Assembly: GCA_021234155.1 (NCBI GenBank) | Contig: JAJEKV010000398.1 | Coordinates: 109,138-173,137, forward strand | Direction of reading: 5' to 3' | Length of the DNA: 64,000 bases | Source: Isoetes taiwanensis | Lineage: Eukaryota; Streptophyta; Lycopodiopsida; Isoetales; Isoetaceae | Shown: positions 32,336 to 45,226 of the stretch, one piece after another | How positions within the stretch are numbered: position 1 is the first letter of the stretch | Layout of the letters: each line of letters opens with the position of its first letter | Notes under the pieces: generated by a model | The model's database searches: none | What the model was told of the DNA's origin: nothing | Seen by the model: only the letters and a program-made list of their open reading frames with translations | Made by a program: the position numbers and the translations under genes

Positions 32336-34657
32336 TGGCCCTTGGAACCCTAACAAACTTGAACAATGAAAATGAAACATAAATGATGCCTGTCCAGTGG
32401 TTGATACTGAGGTGTTTAGACTTTTGAGTGGGAGGTTCGGTTTCGTTGCCGTGAGAATACTTTTAAGATGAACTTGAAATGGATATGAGGAAGCTTGCAT
32501 GATGGAAAAGTTTTGCTAGGCCTCTCACTCTCGTGTATTGAAATTGGTCACTGCCCAATTTGGATGTTGCTGATGTATAGAACACTGCCTCTGAGAAAGA
32601 CTTCAAAGTCAAAAAGTCAAGTCAAGGTCAAAATATCAAGATCAATGGCGAGTCAATGAGCAGTATCAATGAGCGGTACAATAGAAAGAAATAAAGGAAA
32701 GGTTCTTTATCAGTTCCATATGGCAATCACATGATGCATGTTATAATTTTGCTAACTTTGAAATGGGCGAGCCATCAGATAAGAGTCCATAATGCATGCC
32801 TCATACGATATATGCTTGAGGTTATATGAGCTGGTTCACATGCGACAATCATCGGAGAGGGGCCCTGTTATACTCTGTGCAAATTGATGATGGCTAGTGA
32901 TATTGTGTGTAAAATGGCGAGCGATTTTACATGAGGGTATGGGCATGTGAATCCAGCCTATGCAAAGTAATCAAATGTGTGGTTTATTTAAATTCTTATT
33001 TTTTATTTAGATGGAATGGTATACCTAGGACCTACATGTAATAATGCTAGGCGACGAAGCGAGCTAGAATACAGAGCCTGTGCCGAAGAACATGGGATGG
33101 GAGATGTTTTTTGGGTAACGATGAAAGGCAAAATAGACATGGGTCAACTTTTAATATTCAATCAAATCAGGCAGATAGGCAAGCCACAACGTTCGACGGC
33201 GAAGGATTATATAAAAGCAAGCCTATAATCTCTGACCTTTCCATCTAATACCAGCGGCGCAAAATCGTAGGGTAAAAAAAAATGCGTCTCCTTTGACATC
33301 GACATATTTGGTACAAGTACACCTCCAAGTGAAAAAAAATACCCCTAGTGGCATCTGACAGCTGTCAGACACGTTTTGTGGGACCCAAAGTAATGCCGCG
33401 TACAGGTGGCAGATCCGATGCAGACGTCTCACCACCCCCCATTTCTGACTGAATGGGGATATTGAGTATGTTGGACGACACGTGGCGGCATTACAGGGGC
33501 TGTAAGACGCCGCGATCATGACAGTTGGCACATAAACGCGGTTACCGTCATAGTTACTGTGGTTAGGAGAATCTAAGGACAGATTTGTCGTAGGAGCAGA
33601 GTGATGGAATGATGACCCCTAAATGGCAGCACATGCAAAGTGCCTTCTTGTTCAAGTTAAAGTGTAGCCTAATTTCCTTTTTCCAGATTCTACTTTTAGT
33701 TGGTATTTCGAATTTGGCATATCCCCCTACAATACAACCGTAGAACATTTGCCTGTATTTTTCTGTAGCCAACAATTTTTATTCTACATATGAGTGAAAT
33801 ATAGCCTATTTTATGTGTGTCCCATATATTTTCATAATACCAATATAAGTTCATGTTACATAGTCTCCCCCTACTTACATGCATCTTATTTGTATTGGTG
33901 CCTCCTCCCTTATGAAGACCCATTCAATTGAATTTCTTATGATAGCCCCTCATAAAACTACAGTAAGCTAACATCTGCAGCTTCATTATTATACCAATTC
34001 CATCCAATCATCCTGCGCATTGCCTATTCCCCACAGCAATAGAGCAACGTGAATTTCAACATGCCAGTATCCTTCTTGTACGTTCGCCTTCTTAAACTAT
34101 GGCTTTGTTAGAAGGTTGTCAGACAAGAGATCATGCATTGCACTCTTAATCTACTACAAGGCATGCACGACTGCCACCTTACTATTATAACAACAAGATC
34201 GGAATATGTTGACTATTCAATAAAATAGCAGGCAAGGAACTTCGGAGGACGACACTCAAGTGGACCACATCTTAGTGTCATGATTGCTTCCTTCCAATCA
34301 AACAACAAAAGATACTTATATGTTGCGCCTCGAGAGCTAAAAATAATGTTATTGTTAATGTGGTGATGTGGCACAATCCCAACGGTTAGAGATTCCATCT
34401 GTAGAATCTCTAACGGTCATGATCTGTCACAATACCATATTAAGAGTAACTTTATTTTCAGACCCTGCCTGGACAAGCAAGGTCATGACAAGATATGTCG
34501 TATGAGTCCAATGGGAATGGAATTCCCTGCTCCTAGTTCGAAAAGCACGAGAATGTGTCCTTCCACTGTGGGAGAATCATTTTTGAACAATGCTTACAAG
34601 ACCCTGTGGGAAAAACTACATTATAAGCTCAATTAATATTAAGTGTTGGCCATTCAG

Positions 34658-34790
34658 GTTGATTGTCGAGTGGATCCATTTCTTGATTGATCTGCCAGAG
34701 GACATTCAATGCATGGTGATTCAAGTTATTTGTCGAGTGGGTTCATTCATTCTTGATTAGTTTGCATAAGGACATCCGATTCATAGTGAT
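34658..34790. repeat. Tandem duplication, about 65-bp units
   Basis: Two diverged units share TTGTCGAGTGG, TCTTGATT and GTGATT in the same order. Confidence 0.7.
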
Positions 34791-34921
34791 TATATAGTAG
34801 GATATAACCAACAAGGGTGATGTTGCATTTGGTACCATAAACATATTAGCCTTGCATTTTCACTGACTAGATGGTGTGAATCACCACAAATTGATATGGC
34901 AATGCTGGTGTTGTGTATACA

Positions 34922-34967
34922 AGAATGTGAACTTCCCATGCATTCCGGCAAGAGAAGTTCACATTCT
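34922..34967. repeat. Hairpin with 14-bp perfect arms
   Basis: AGAATGTGAACTTC (34922-34935) and its reverse complement (34954-34967) around an 18-nt loop. Confidence 0.75.
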
Positions 34968-35991
34968 GCCTGCCAGAATGTCAAGTAAAGATGCTGAATG
35001 TTAGGTAAAAAGTCTGAATCGTTAGGTAAAAAGCGAGAATGCGACGTAAAAAAGTTCAAGGAAACTGACTTTAATATTCCTGGAAATGAAACTATGACAC
35101 GTGGCAAGGCGCGATTGGAAGAAATGACAGAATGCATAGTACGTTATTTTCACGTATGCGCCATGTACAGTGGTGGGGGCAAGCCTCATCTGAGTGTGTG
35201 TGTCTATCTATCTATTTATCTCACAAATTACACAATCTAAACTCCTCCTTCACGATCAATTAAAGTCGCACATACACTCTTATAGACTAGATGATCTAAT
35301 GAAACTCTCCTCCTCCTCCAATTCAAGATTGCCCTTTGATGATCGGTTCAAGATGCACAATTATCATAGAGTAATCAATGTCTTGAAGAAACTAATTGTT
35401 ACAACAATATCAATGTGAATTAAATGTGCGTATTGTTGTGAAGTCTCGAGAACATGATTGAGTTGATAGGTTGAGTGGAACATTGTTAAATTGATGTGAA
35501 GGAAAGCATTTGTAGTGACAAGATGCAACATTTATTGGCTCTGCAATTGGATCAATGCTGCACAGAAACAAGGGCAAAAGAATTTTTGTAAGAAGGCATG
35601 AGAAGTTGGTATACTATCATTTTGAAGTGGAGTACTATATGAATGGTGGTGGGTGACACAAGTGAATCACATTATTTTAAATTTATGACATATCCATCAA
35701 CAACGACAAATATCGTTGTCGCGACTTTGAAAAAAAAAAACAAATCATACTCTTTTTCATCATCATAGCCGAAGCGCCAAACTTGGAAATTCGAAAAATT
35801 ATGTATTTATCATAAAAAGCAGAGAAGCTTTTTTCGCTTTCTTTTTAAAACACATTTAATAAAGGGGCCAGCTAAGCACGGTCTACGACAAAATATAATG
35901 CCAATGAAACCAGGGCCGCATTTACACTGTTCTGTTCCGTTGGTCCTTTTTAAGCATCAACCTGAATCCAGCCATTTGATAAGCTCTGGCT

Positions 35992-37582
35992 ATGGAGGTC
36001 GGTTCGATCATGGGCTCCGTCTTGGCCCTTTCCATCCTCCTCAGTCTCGCCCACTACTCCGGTTAGTTCATGTCCCCATTCCGACATTAATTTCGAAGAT
36101 TTTGATCCAGCATTTCAAATTTTGAATTTTTTTGGTTTTCAATCTCTGTTTTTGGGTTTGAATCTCTGTTTTTGGTGTTTTCCAGATGCCGGATCGGTGG
36201 GGATTAATTATGGCAGAGTTGGGAATGATCTGCCATCTCCACAGCAAGCGGTGAAGCTGATCACAAGCACAACAATCCAGAAAGTGAAGCTTTATGATGC
36301 AGATCCGGCGGTTTTGAGAGCTTTGGCCAGAACCGACCTAGAAGTAATAATCGGTTTTCCAAACGAGCAAATCTATGGCGTCGCCCACAAACCCAAGCTG
36401 GCATTCAAATGGGTAAAACGAAATGTAGTTCCGTATGCTCGGAGAACAAAAATCAGCGCCATATCTGTGGGCAATGAAGTTCTTAGCAGCGCGCAGGGCA
36501 TTTCAAATCTGCTAGTTCCGGCGATGGTAAATCTGCATTCTGCTTTGGTCCGCTATGGATTAGATGGACAGGTGAAGCTTTCCACGCCCCATGCATTGAA
36601 TATTCTGTCCAACTCATATCCCCCTTCTGCTGGCGCATTCCGGCCGGACATAATCGAACCTGTGATTAAACCTCTGCTCAAGTTTCTGCATGATACAGGC
36701 TCTTTTGTTATGATCAATGCATATCCTTATTTCGCATATAAAGCAAATCCGCAAGTTTTATCGCTTCAGTATGCGCTGCTAGAACCCAATGCCGGAGTAA
36801 AGGATCCCAAAACCGGATTGCAGTATACTAATCTATTAGATGCACAGATGGATGCGGTTTATTCCGCAATGGATGCATTGGGTTTTCACGATTTACAGAT
36901 TTCCATAACCGAAACAGGATGGCCATCAAAGGGCGACCCAACAGAGGTAGGAATTTCTCTGAAAAACGCGGCAACATACAATGCAAATCTGGTAAGATAT
37001 GTGAATTCAGAAAAGGGGACTCCGTTGAGGCCAAATGCGAGGCCGGATGTGTATATTTTTGCATTGTTCAACGAGAATCTGAAGCCGGGGCCGGCTTCGG
37101 AGAGAAATTACGGGCTGTTCTATCCGGATCGAAGCAAAGTGTACGATTTGGGGCTGGATAGATCCGGCAATGGAAATGGGCGGAAGAATCAGAAGCAGAA
37201 TCCAAATGTGACGCTTGCGCAGGGGACATGGTGCGTTGCAAAGGGAGGAATTAATCCGGCGGTTCTTCAAACTGCATTGGATTTTGCCTGCGGCCCAGGA
37301 AAGGCAGATTGCTCTGCGATTCAACCAGGCCAGGCTTGTTTTATGCCAAATACGCTCACTGCGCATGCTTCCTATGCATTCAATTCATATTATCAGAAGA
37401 ACGGCAAACAGCCGTGGAACTGTGATTTCTCCGGATCTGCCACGGTTATTCAGAGCAACCCAAGTATGTGATTTTTGGCGCTGTGATTTTTTGGATTATT
37501 ATTTCTGTTCTTGGCTCACCATTTTTAGCTTTTGGTTCGTTTTTTTTTTTTGGCAGGTTATAACGGCTGCCCTTATTCCTGA
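35992..37582 (+). CDS. Glucan endo-1,3-beta-glucosidase, GH17 plus X8 domain (3 exons)
   Basis: Hydrolyses internal bonds of 1,3-beta-glucan (callose) in the wall or at plasmodesmata. Exons 35992-36061, 36186-37463 and 37557-37582 join in phase to 457 residues. Exon 1 encodes the signal peptide (MEVGSIMGSVLALSILLSLA). The GH17 barrel starts at VGINYGRVGNDLPSP; the acid/base Glu lies in SVGNEVL (about residue 121) and the nucleophile Glu in ITETGWPSKGD (about 266). The X8 (CBM43) domain spans about 372 to the end, from WCVAKGG through CDFSGSA. The last exon adds only YNGCPYS and supplies the final Cys of X8, so reading through exon 2 to the stop at 37469 would lose it. Donor GTATGT and acceptor GGCAG are strong. 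There is no hydrophobic C-terminal tail, so GPI anchoring looks unlikely. Length is normal for the family and no lesion was seen. Confidence 0.95.
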
Positions 37583-39359
37583 TCTCCATGGTTGCATCCT
37601 TTGTAAAAAGTTGTTGCTTGGGTATATTGTTCGTATACCCTTGCTTTCCAATTTTTGCCTTCTCCTTCAAAACATGCTCTATGTAACCTCTTTCTAATCT
37701 ATATGCTTCATCATTCTCCACTTGATTGTATATATTTAATCTGTCTTGCATCATGTTGAGAAGATCTGTTTTCCTGTAGTTGCATGTTGTCAAGGATGTT
37801 GAATAACTTGTCAACGTTTATTGTTTGTATATTGAATTCATTATGCCTCATCTTTCTGAATTTATCATTCTTGGATTTGAGTCAAGATCTTGTCCTAATA
37901 TTTTAACCATGTTGGCGTCAATTGAAGTTCCAAAAGTTGCATGGTTTTTACATTTATTGCCACGCTTTCAATGCCTGGCAGCAAGTGTTCCCATCCCTTA
38001 TCTTTTTGTTTGGCAAAGATGAACCTAGTGATGGCATGAGATTTAAGATATTTGCTAAAAGGGAAATGGATTATCCCAGTCACCCATAAAAGGGTTTTCT
38101 TCATGCCCATTATTAATTATCGTCTTCGTGACATCAAAATGCATTATGTTTGCATTATGTCTTGGGTGCAGGAGTACCTTACTTTATCAACCTTATCAAC
38201 CATGGTAATGTTTGAATTAAAAAAAAAAAAAAATGAATTAAAAAAAAAAAATGCACGGGGTGTTTGTGGACAACAAAGCTGTTGTCGTGTTAAAGACATA
38301 TCGAGGCAAGGCAAAAAATACACGGAGTTTTTTATATTTCATGCTGGTTGTGAAATAAGGTGCTCGGTGCCCTTCCTCCCATCAAACTATTTATAACGTT
38401 TTCTACAATTCCAAGATGTGTTGATTTGCATGACATAGAACTAGGATATCTAGACAGATCTAAATGCTTTTTTTTTTCCTCTTTTATTAACTTTTTAATT
38501 GAATTACGTCGATTTATTCACCATCATGAGTACAGTAGGTACATTACATTTTACGTATAGTCAATCCACTCACATATTTAGGAGTTGCTTTCAGCGTGTG
38601 ATTATCTAAAGATATCCTGGCGGTTTAGCGTCTCTACCAAGTACATATAGCAAGTTTAAGATGTCTATCACAGGACTCGTTGGCCATACTTAAACCCGTG
38701 GCTGTGGGGTAATGGACTTTAAGGTCCCCATTACTAGACAGACGTTGGCACTGACAGGCCTGAGATGATCTAGGCTAATTGCCAATTACAAAAACTCCAA
38801 ATGGGATCCTAATGGAGAAAACTAAAGATGTGTTAATTTTATGACATAACACACTAGTTTTAACCTGCTCATGCTCACACTATAGCGTGTTGATTTTTAT
38901 GACATATGACACTAGTCTTAACATGCTCAGACTTATGACATAGGACACTAGTCTTAACCTGCTCAGACTGACTCGAGTCACATGACCCCAGAATGTAAGT
39001 CCAAAAGTGCCATGTCCCTATAATATCATAGATCCCTCCACATGGCGTCACCCACCAAAGCTTGTCTTCCAATGGATTTGAATATATTCGGTTATTATAG
39101 ATGTGACCGCCAAATTATAGAATCCAATGATGTATGTTGATTGAACCTTGTAAAGTTGCAAGGATAGAATAGATTTTGTGAAATTACTAAGGTTAAATTG
39201 AATTGAAGCTTGTAGAATTATGATATTTTTAGAGTACAATGTGTGTCTTAGAGGTGTGCTAAAAAATGAGTAAAGCATGATTTCATTAATTGGAGAAAAT
39301 AACGCTATTTTGAGAATTTTAAGCACACCTAATTTGCTCAAACACGAATATTTTCACCT
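37583..39359. other. Intergenic, no gene seen
   Basis: Downstream of the GH17 gene, AT-rich with poly-A tracts at 38219-38250 and T tract at 38468. Short frames (38052-38396 plus, 39048-39341 minus) lack motifs. Confidence 0.5.
38840..38975. repeat. Three imperfect tandem units of 35-41 bp
   Basis: Units start at about 38840, 38899 and 38934 with TATGACATA, then ACACTAGTYTTAACMTGCTC. Confidence 0.8.
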
Positions 39360-40510
39360 AGTTCTCGAGCCCAAGATATATGAGGTTATTAACATACACA
39401 TATACATACAAATTATGTGTTATACTTGTACGTGTACGTGATACTTGTACAAGCCCAATAATGGCGCTACAATCTACACCAATAATTCACATCCACAATT
39501 TTAGTTCACTATAAAACGCCCATCCGCCATTCATCCCCGCATGGCTTCCCTTGCCTCCTCGTCCGGAGAGCACATCCGATCCTTCAAGTGCTACTTGAGC
39601 TACAACGACCGCGGTGAATGCTATAGAAATGGTGTTAATCTTGATCCATGGCTCCGGTCCCAAAGCGACATGGTCCTCATGAGTGCTTGCAGGTGAAGCT
39701 CACCTCGTGTTGTGGTCCACCTTTATTGGCTTCCCCGATCGGGAGATCTTTGAGTTGAATGGCATCACCCTTGCAGGTGTCGATGATGAGTGAATCGTCG
39801 AAGACTAGTGTATCTGCCAGGAATATGATAATGATATATGAGCACTTCTATAGTATGTAAGGATGTAATAAGCTTAATCAATGTTATCATGATGATCATC
39901 AGACTGTTTATAATAATGGTATGAGCACCTATAAACTATGTAAGGATGTAATAGCACAATGAATATTGTTTGATGTATCATACCTGATTGTAGTGTAAGG
40001 GTTACACCTGAATCACACCTGAATTACTCAAGCACAAAAACTTCTACCATATTAAAATCCACAAAACATGTTTTAAAAGCATACACATATCCATAGGAAA
40101 GATGTATTATACTTGTATGTATACAACAGTCTTATACACGCGCAATAATGGCGGTAAAGTCTACCCCAATAATGCACCTCAATAATTCTACTTCACTATA
40201 AAAGCTTCTCACTTCGGGGCTAAAGTTCATTCATCTCCCATGGATTTTTCGCCTTCATCAGTTCACCACATCGAGGTGATCAAGTGCTCAATGAGCCATT
40301 CTGATCTTGTCGGTTGCCTAGACAGGTCTTCTTCTTCTTGATCCCTACCTACTTAAGAAAAGCTTTTGGGCCAGATTCGCTAGTGCCTCGAGCCAATTCG
40401 TGGTTATGATCCATCCGATTTGGCTTCCCGTGCAATAGCTATGAGATATCGGGGATCACTACTACATTTGTTGATGATGAATGAATGGGTTGTTCAACAT
40501 TGTATAGTGT
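39360..40510. repeat. Tandem duplication of a small promoter-plus-ORF unit
   Basis: Unit 1 (about 39360-39860) and unit 2 (about 40030-40500) both carry a CAATAATGGCG box, CACTATAAAA (TATA at 39510-39516 and 40197-40203) and an ATG some 30-40 nt on (39541, 40240). Later both carry similar sequence ending in GATGATGARTGA. Unit 1 starts MASLASSSGEHIRSFKCYLS; unit 2 MDFSPSSVHHIEVIKCSMS. Between them AGTATGTAAGGATGTAATA-type repeats occur (about 39855 and 39938). Confidence 0.7.
39541..39696 (+). CDS. Small uncharacterised ORF of element E (51 codons), TATA-driven
   Basis: Opens at the ATG 25 nt after TATAAAA and ends in a stop that overlaps a possible donor (AG before GTGAAG), so it may be a first exon. 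Downstream coding-looking sequence (TFIGFPDREIFELNGITLAG, about 39717-39780) is in another frame. The paralogous unit at 40240 is broken after about 30 codons. Function unknown. Confidence 0.35.
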   Translation: MASLASSSGEHIRSFKCYLSYNDRGECYRNGVNLDPWLRSQSDMVLMSACR

Positions 40511-40639
40511 AAGAGCTCTTGTGTTAAGATGAAAAATGCAAGACGAATGCATAATAGCACTTGTATTAATCTATACAAAGCAGAGAGCAATAAAAATTAA
40601 CTACTTTATTGTACCTTGAAGACTCAAGTTTCATCTCCA

Positions 40640-42930
40640 TCCTCCCGAGGCCTCTTTTAGCCAATAGTTCTTGCATCCGATTCCTACCAATGCGGGATCA
40701 AAACCAATAATGGCTTCGGGTTCAACCAACTGCATAGTCTATCGCTTTGAGAGGTCGATAACGCGGTCGTCATTAGATTCGGCCTCCACTTCTTATGCCA
40801 AATCCGACATCGTTGGAGCGTATGCAGCTCCTTTCCTAGCCACAGTGCCCCACCAAGACACAAAAATCTCATTATAATGAGGGGCGTGGGGTCTTGTATA
40901 GGATCCTCCTCCGCATAGGCTACCCATGTAGGACATGCATCCGGCCGATCTTACAAGCGTAAAACATACCTTCTCGAACATCTTGGTATGGGTCAAATAT
41001 CTCCACCGTGATTCTTGGGTTTATCTTTAGCGGTGTCCCATATAGGCAAAATGGGAAGGCCATATATCGACGACAATAGATTCGGGCTCTTCAAGCACAA
41101 CTTGCCTTGTTTGAGGCCGAAGTTCTGAATTCTCGCATTGCCCGGGGTCCATGATCTCGCTTCATGTAGGTATTGGACCACGAGTTCACACTCACCCCGG
41201 AGATGTTAGCCCAATGCATCATGTACTTCGAATGGGCTAACCTCAATGATCCTATGTCCTTGAGGCATGCATATGGCTTGACGGCCTTTGGGCGAAAGCC
41301 ATTCTAAGATCTTTTTGGCAAACCATTGTCATCGCTTTCCACATCCGAATACCCTTTTCCTCGGCAACCATTCTCTATGACCGTGTCTCATCTTGTAATA
41401 CATTAATGGCCACCCATCATTCATGCGTAACTTAAACAAGAAGGGCTCCAAGTGACCAACCAAACGGTCCTTCTTATCGTGAATGTAACCTTTACTTAAT
41501 CCCTTCCAATCGAACCCTGGTGAACAAGATATGGTGTGGTGCCTTTGTGCTACATTCTGGGAAGAGTTGCATTAGTTCTCGAATAGTTAGAGCATCCGAC
41601 CCTGCGATTAACGCTGAATGGTTACCGAAGAGCGCATCAATGTCATCATGAGTGTGGCCTACCATCATGAAGCCAACCTTGTATTTGATCAAAAACACCC
41701 AACCACACAAGATAGGATAGATAAGAGAAGAGATATCTGTTTTTGTTCGCCCACGCAGTTGTCTAGCCGCAAGTAGAGCCGCCCTAGGTAACCTCTTAAG
41801 GTGCGCTGGTTGCTTAGGAGGTGCTACAAAATCTACCCCAAAGGTAATTGTTTTTTTTGTCCTCAACCCCAAGCTTGTTTAGGAGTGCGGTTCCCCACAT
41901 GCCCTCGGTAGAGCTTCTTCTCTCAAATGGCTCCAATTGTCTTGGAAGTGTCCTCCGGTGTTTTGATAGCATGATTCAAGGAACCAACATGAAAATTTAA
42001 ATCATCCTTCCAAAGGTCGAAAGTGAGAAATGTCCTAAGGCACTCCGTGTGCATGGCCATGCATCAAGGCACCATCCACGCTTAACTTTCAAGCCGTTCA
42101 CCTCTCCATACCGATTTGGCTAATTTCTCCAGCCTTGGAATCATAGTCTTGTTTTGGTCCATCTTATCATGTATGATAGTGAGCTACCGGGTCCCAGAAT
42201 CGATGGGACAAAGCTCTCCATGACCAAGACAAGCTCCTACAAGAGATCCGGGTTGTCATGTGTTCCTTCCTTTCCATCCAATTCTCTTCTCTCCCGTGGA
42301 TCTACGGTCTTAGCCATTTTCTCTTTTATTACAATATGTGTATTGCACTTGGAGAAAGCTGTCCTCTTTGCTATTGCAACCTCTCTCGTGGATTTTGCTT
42401 CCACCCACGGAGAATGAAGAATGAGAGACGGTTTGCCCGCCATCTCCATCACATTGGCGCCCACCTCTTGAAGAATGTCTTTTTAGTTAGGACAGAGGGG
42501 AGCCTCTTCACATTCTCTCTTACCCCTTCAAGAGTGATTTTCGATCCGTGGGGCATCGCTCTCAAGATTCTCATCTATGTACATAGAGAGTATGGCCTTC
42601 CGGCGAGAGTGTGAGGCCCCGGCTTTTTTCGAGGTCGCGGTTACCATGCTCAAGAACTCACGGACCAGCAAGGAAAAGTCTTCGCCACTTATAGAATGTG
42701 GACATTGGAATACCATAGGCTCTATGCCATGCTTTCAAGCATACCCGCTTATTATTTAGCATCGCTTCGGACCAGGCCGTTTCCGAACGGGCGTCTAACA
42801 TGTTGAAAACAAATGTGGTCCCGTCACGAGCTCGAAGTTCCAAAGACGCATACACGCAATTTCGGTTGTTGAGAAGTTTGCGCAAAGATCTTCGCGATGC
42901 AAAGAAAGCTTTAAGACTTAACGCCTAAAA
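40640..42930 (-). pseudogene. DUF7869-like transposon protein, broken
   Basis: Reading the minus strand downward: VCLKAWHRAYGIPMSTFYKW (about 42760-42700) resembles the region preceding the core in this family. Then VDFVAPPKQPAHLKRLPRAA, IYPILCGWVFLIKYKVGFMM and VGHTHDDIDALFGNHS (41872-41640) form the core, an acidic/His motif also seen as GHTHEDID in related proteins. Later come SPNLLSSIYGLPILPIW (41060) and WWGTVARKGAAYAPTMSDLA (40855-40793). The reading changes frame several times and includes stops, so this copy looks dead unless introns explain some breaks. The motif suggests an RNase-H-fold, transposase-like protein, but catalytic function is not established. Family name is from memory and tentative. 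Confidence 0.5.
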
Positions 42931-43778
42931 TGGAAGCCGCCGTGATTTTTCTCTCGCCTTTTAGTGGCCCTACGCGAGGTGAACGTGGAGTCCGGTTCAC
43001 CATTTTGTACATCCTCTTTGGTGCCTTTTCAGGCTCAATTTGCATGGCATAGGGTTATGCTTCAATGATCGCCCTGTTTTTGCTAGCCTTTATGAGTGTT
43101 GACACAAGACAACATTGTCTACTAACACCAAAGCAATCCGCCACCTCACCGTGTCGCTCAACCGTGGCATTTCAACACATGCTTGGCATCGCATGGTCGG
43201 CCTATCTCGCATAGGCAATGTCTTCATTATGGTTGCTGCCAAGTAGTCTTCTCCCAATCTCATGTCACCGACAAATTGATTAGGGTCGATGAAGATGATC
43301 ACCCCAAGGGCATACGGTGCGGTTGCGGCCAGTCATGGAGTAGTGTGCAACTTTTCTCTACTAGCTCGTCCCCTTGAAATGCCCTCGAAAAGTTATTCAC
43401 GGAAGGGCTTTTAGGTGCTTGCAACCCCCGCCAATCAATTTTTTTTAATCAGGTGGCGGTGTGGATATTTCGTGTTCTTGTGTAAGGGTATCTATCCATT
43501 CATCGCTACCGGCCACAAAATAAAACTCCCTAAAGAATCCATGAAGTGTTGTAAATTCGGGTTCAGAAATGGTAAACCAATGCTTCACGAGAATAACTTC
43601 CATAGACACTACTACGCTTATCGCTTCTGCTAGCGGGCAAGTTGTGGTGCTTTGTCAAGGTATGTACTTTTTCCCCACTTTGACTCCATGGAATAGTATG
43701 GACTTCGAGCCAGCCATGTCTACAAGCACAATGGACGTTAGTGCTTAGAGAAAATGCCAGCGCGATGTCACAGAGCAC

Positions 43779-43876
43779 TTTCAAGCAACCAATTTCAAGC
43801 AACCAATTTCAAGCAAGACAAACCAACTTCAAGCAAACCAACTTCACGTTAGCCAGACAAACCAACTTCAAGCAAG
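43779..43876. repeat. Short tandem repeats CAAACCAACTTCAAG
   Basis: Units of 10-18 bp built from CAAGCAACCAATTT and CAAACCAACTTCAAGCAA repeat about six times, between the divergent genes of element E. Confidence 0.85.
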
Positions 43877-43889
43877 GATGTGGTTAGCA

Positions 43890-43987
43890 GGATCGCGGCC
43901 GCAATGTCCTAGAGCAAGCAGGTACCTTAATTTAGATTATACGTACCTCAGTCTAGATTATGCTGCGCAAGATCGCCTTCGCGATCC
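43890..43987. promoter_or_regulatory. Two palindromic sites of the GATCGC..GCGATC type
   Basis: GATCGCGGCCGCAAT at 43891-43905 and GATCGCCTTCGCGATC at 43971-43986, in the intergenic region between the divergent genes. Near each, and again near 44150, lie CTAG-centred words and GTAAGGATSACC. Possible binding sites for a protein of the element. Confidence 0.55.
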
Positions 43988-44726
43988 GGACGAGTACTAG
44001 CTGTGTCGTAAGGATGACCTGCGGGAGAGGTAGATGAATCAATAAGGCAAGTTATAGGAGAGCATTGATGGGTAACTTTATGGAAGAGCATTAAAGGGTA
44101 CCTTAGTCTAGAATATGTTAAGCAAGAAGATGATCCCCGATGACTACTAGTCGGGCCGTAAGGATCACCAGACGAGGAAGATGAATGACATCAACGTCTA
44201 CAAACATGAACATCTTAAGAATTGTTGAGAGAGGCAATCTATATTCCCAAATTAGAACGGGATTTGATTTACCAGACACAAAGAAGGGGTGCATGCGGTA
44301 GATTTAATTGAAAACGCATTTTAATGAATGAACTTGCCTGTCTTTGGCCTTCACTGAATTCTACAACATAAAATATGCTTGGATGCCTTGAAATTCATCC
44401 AAGCGCCATTGTAATCCACCATAGCGCCTTCAATTTAACTCCGGCGCCTCGAAAGACTCCTTCCCAAGCTTTGCTACAATGAAAGTCTTGGAGGGTCTTA
44501 CCGCATTTAAATTGCATTTGAATTTGAAAATGATGTCCTTCGGGCGGGCCTTTTTTATGCCCTAATGTCCCTGTCCCTATCCAATTTAAACTGACATGTC
44601 GTGGGTGATTTTCGTCCTTTCCACCGCCCTCTGATCACCCCCTCACACAAATTCTCATGTGTCACCGTCCCGTGACGTTCTCTCACAAAGGGGCTTTTGG
44701 CTTTTTGGGGAATGGGGAATATGCCG

Positions 44727-44780
44727 CGACGTCATAATGACGCCAAGACGCCATAATGACGCCGTCATCATAATGACGCC
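44727..44780. repeat. Tandem CATAATGACGCC repeats
   Basis: Four close copies of ATAATGACGCC or variants, including GACGTCATAATGACG, about 40-90 nt upstream of a TATA box. Spacing suggests upstream promoter elements. Confidence 0.75.
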
Positions 44781-44814
44781 TGCGGTCATAAATGCCCCGC
44801 TATAAGGGCTAACC

Positions 44815-44825
44815 CTATAAAAAAG
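44815..44825 (+). promoter_or_regulatory. TATA box of the plus-strand gene of element E
   Basis: CTATAAAAAAG lies 85 nt before ATG 44910, which opens MSRDARPQR and then meets a donor (AAG before GTAATT). It is preceded by the CATAATGACGCC repeats. Confidence 0.5.
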
Positions 44826-45017
44826 AGAGGCGTTTTTCCGAGCCCCACGCGATTTTGCCGACTTCGCCCTACGAAAAATTTCTAGCGCCTTCAAGCTTTT
44901 CTCGCCATCATGTCTCGCGATGCGCGCCCTCAAAGAAGGTAATTTCCTAGATTTTGTTTAGCATAGGTATCGTCATACCGCTATCATGTCTTTTTTGGGA
45001 TAGCTAGATGGTCCGGG

Positions 45018-45226
45018 GATCGCGACCGCGATAGTTGCGACCCACGACCTTTCCTCTTTTCGAAGGTAGTGCTCACGACTGGGCGGCGCGATAGTGGTGA
45101 CCATTTTATATAAAATGTAATACCCATAACGTTCAGAAGAACGCGGCGGTGTTCTTGCCAAAGATAGCGTTGAGAGAGAACGCCCTTTCTTACTTAGCTC
45201 CGATCAACCGGGATCGTGCCGCGATC
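45018..45226. promoter_or_regulatory. Two palindromic sites in an intron or leader of element E
   Basis: GATCGCGACCGCGAT (45018-45032) and GATCGTGCCGCGATC (45212-45226). The second is embedded in CAACCGG..TTTATGAACA, repeated almost exactly around 46500. Confidence 0.6.

Larger units (their letters stand above)
32336..35991. other. Intergenic region upstream of the GH17 gene, no gene seen
   Basis: About 3.6 kb without a supportable gene. A more GC-rich patch at 33240-33540 contains ACACGTGGC (a G-box core, 33478-33486) and GACAGCTGTC (33357-33366) and may be a promoter or regulatory remnant. Poly-A tracts and TATC repeats (35202-35220) are present. Just upstream of the GH17 ATG a TATA-like AAATATAATG lies at about 35890. 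Confidence 0.5.

Noticed and set aside
35202-35220. TATC/CTAT microsatellite as a regulatory site
   Set aside because: Plain simple repeat with no promoter context.
36122-37471. GH17 gene starting at ATG 36122 and ending at 37471
   Set aside because: Splicing 36061 to 36186 gives a proper signal peptide, and splicing 37463 to 37557 adds the last X8 cysteine; the longer frame starts inside intron 1 and stops in intron 2.
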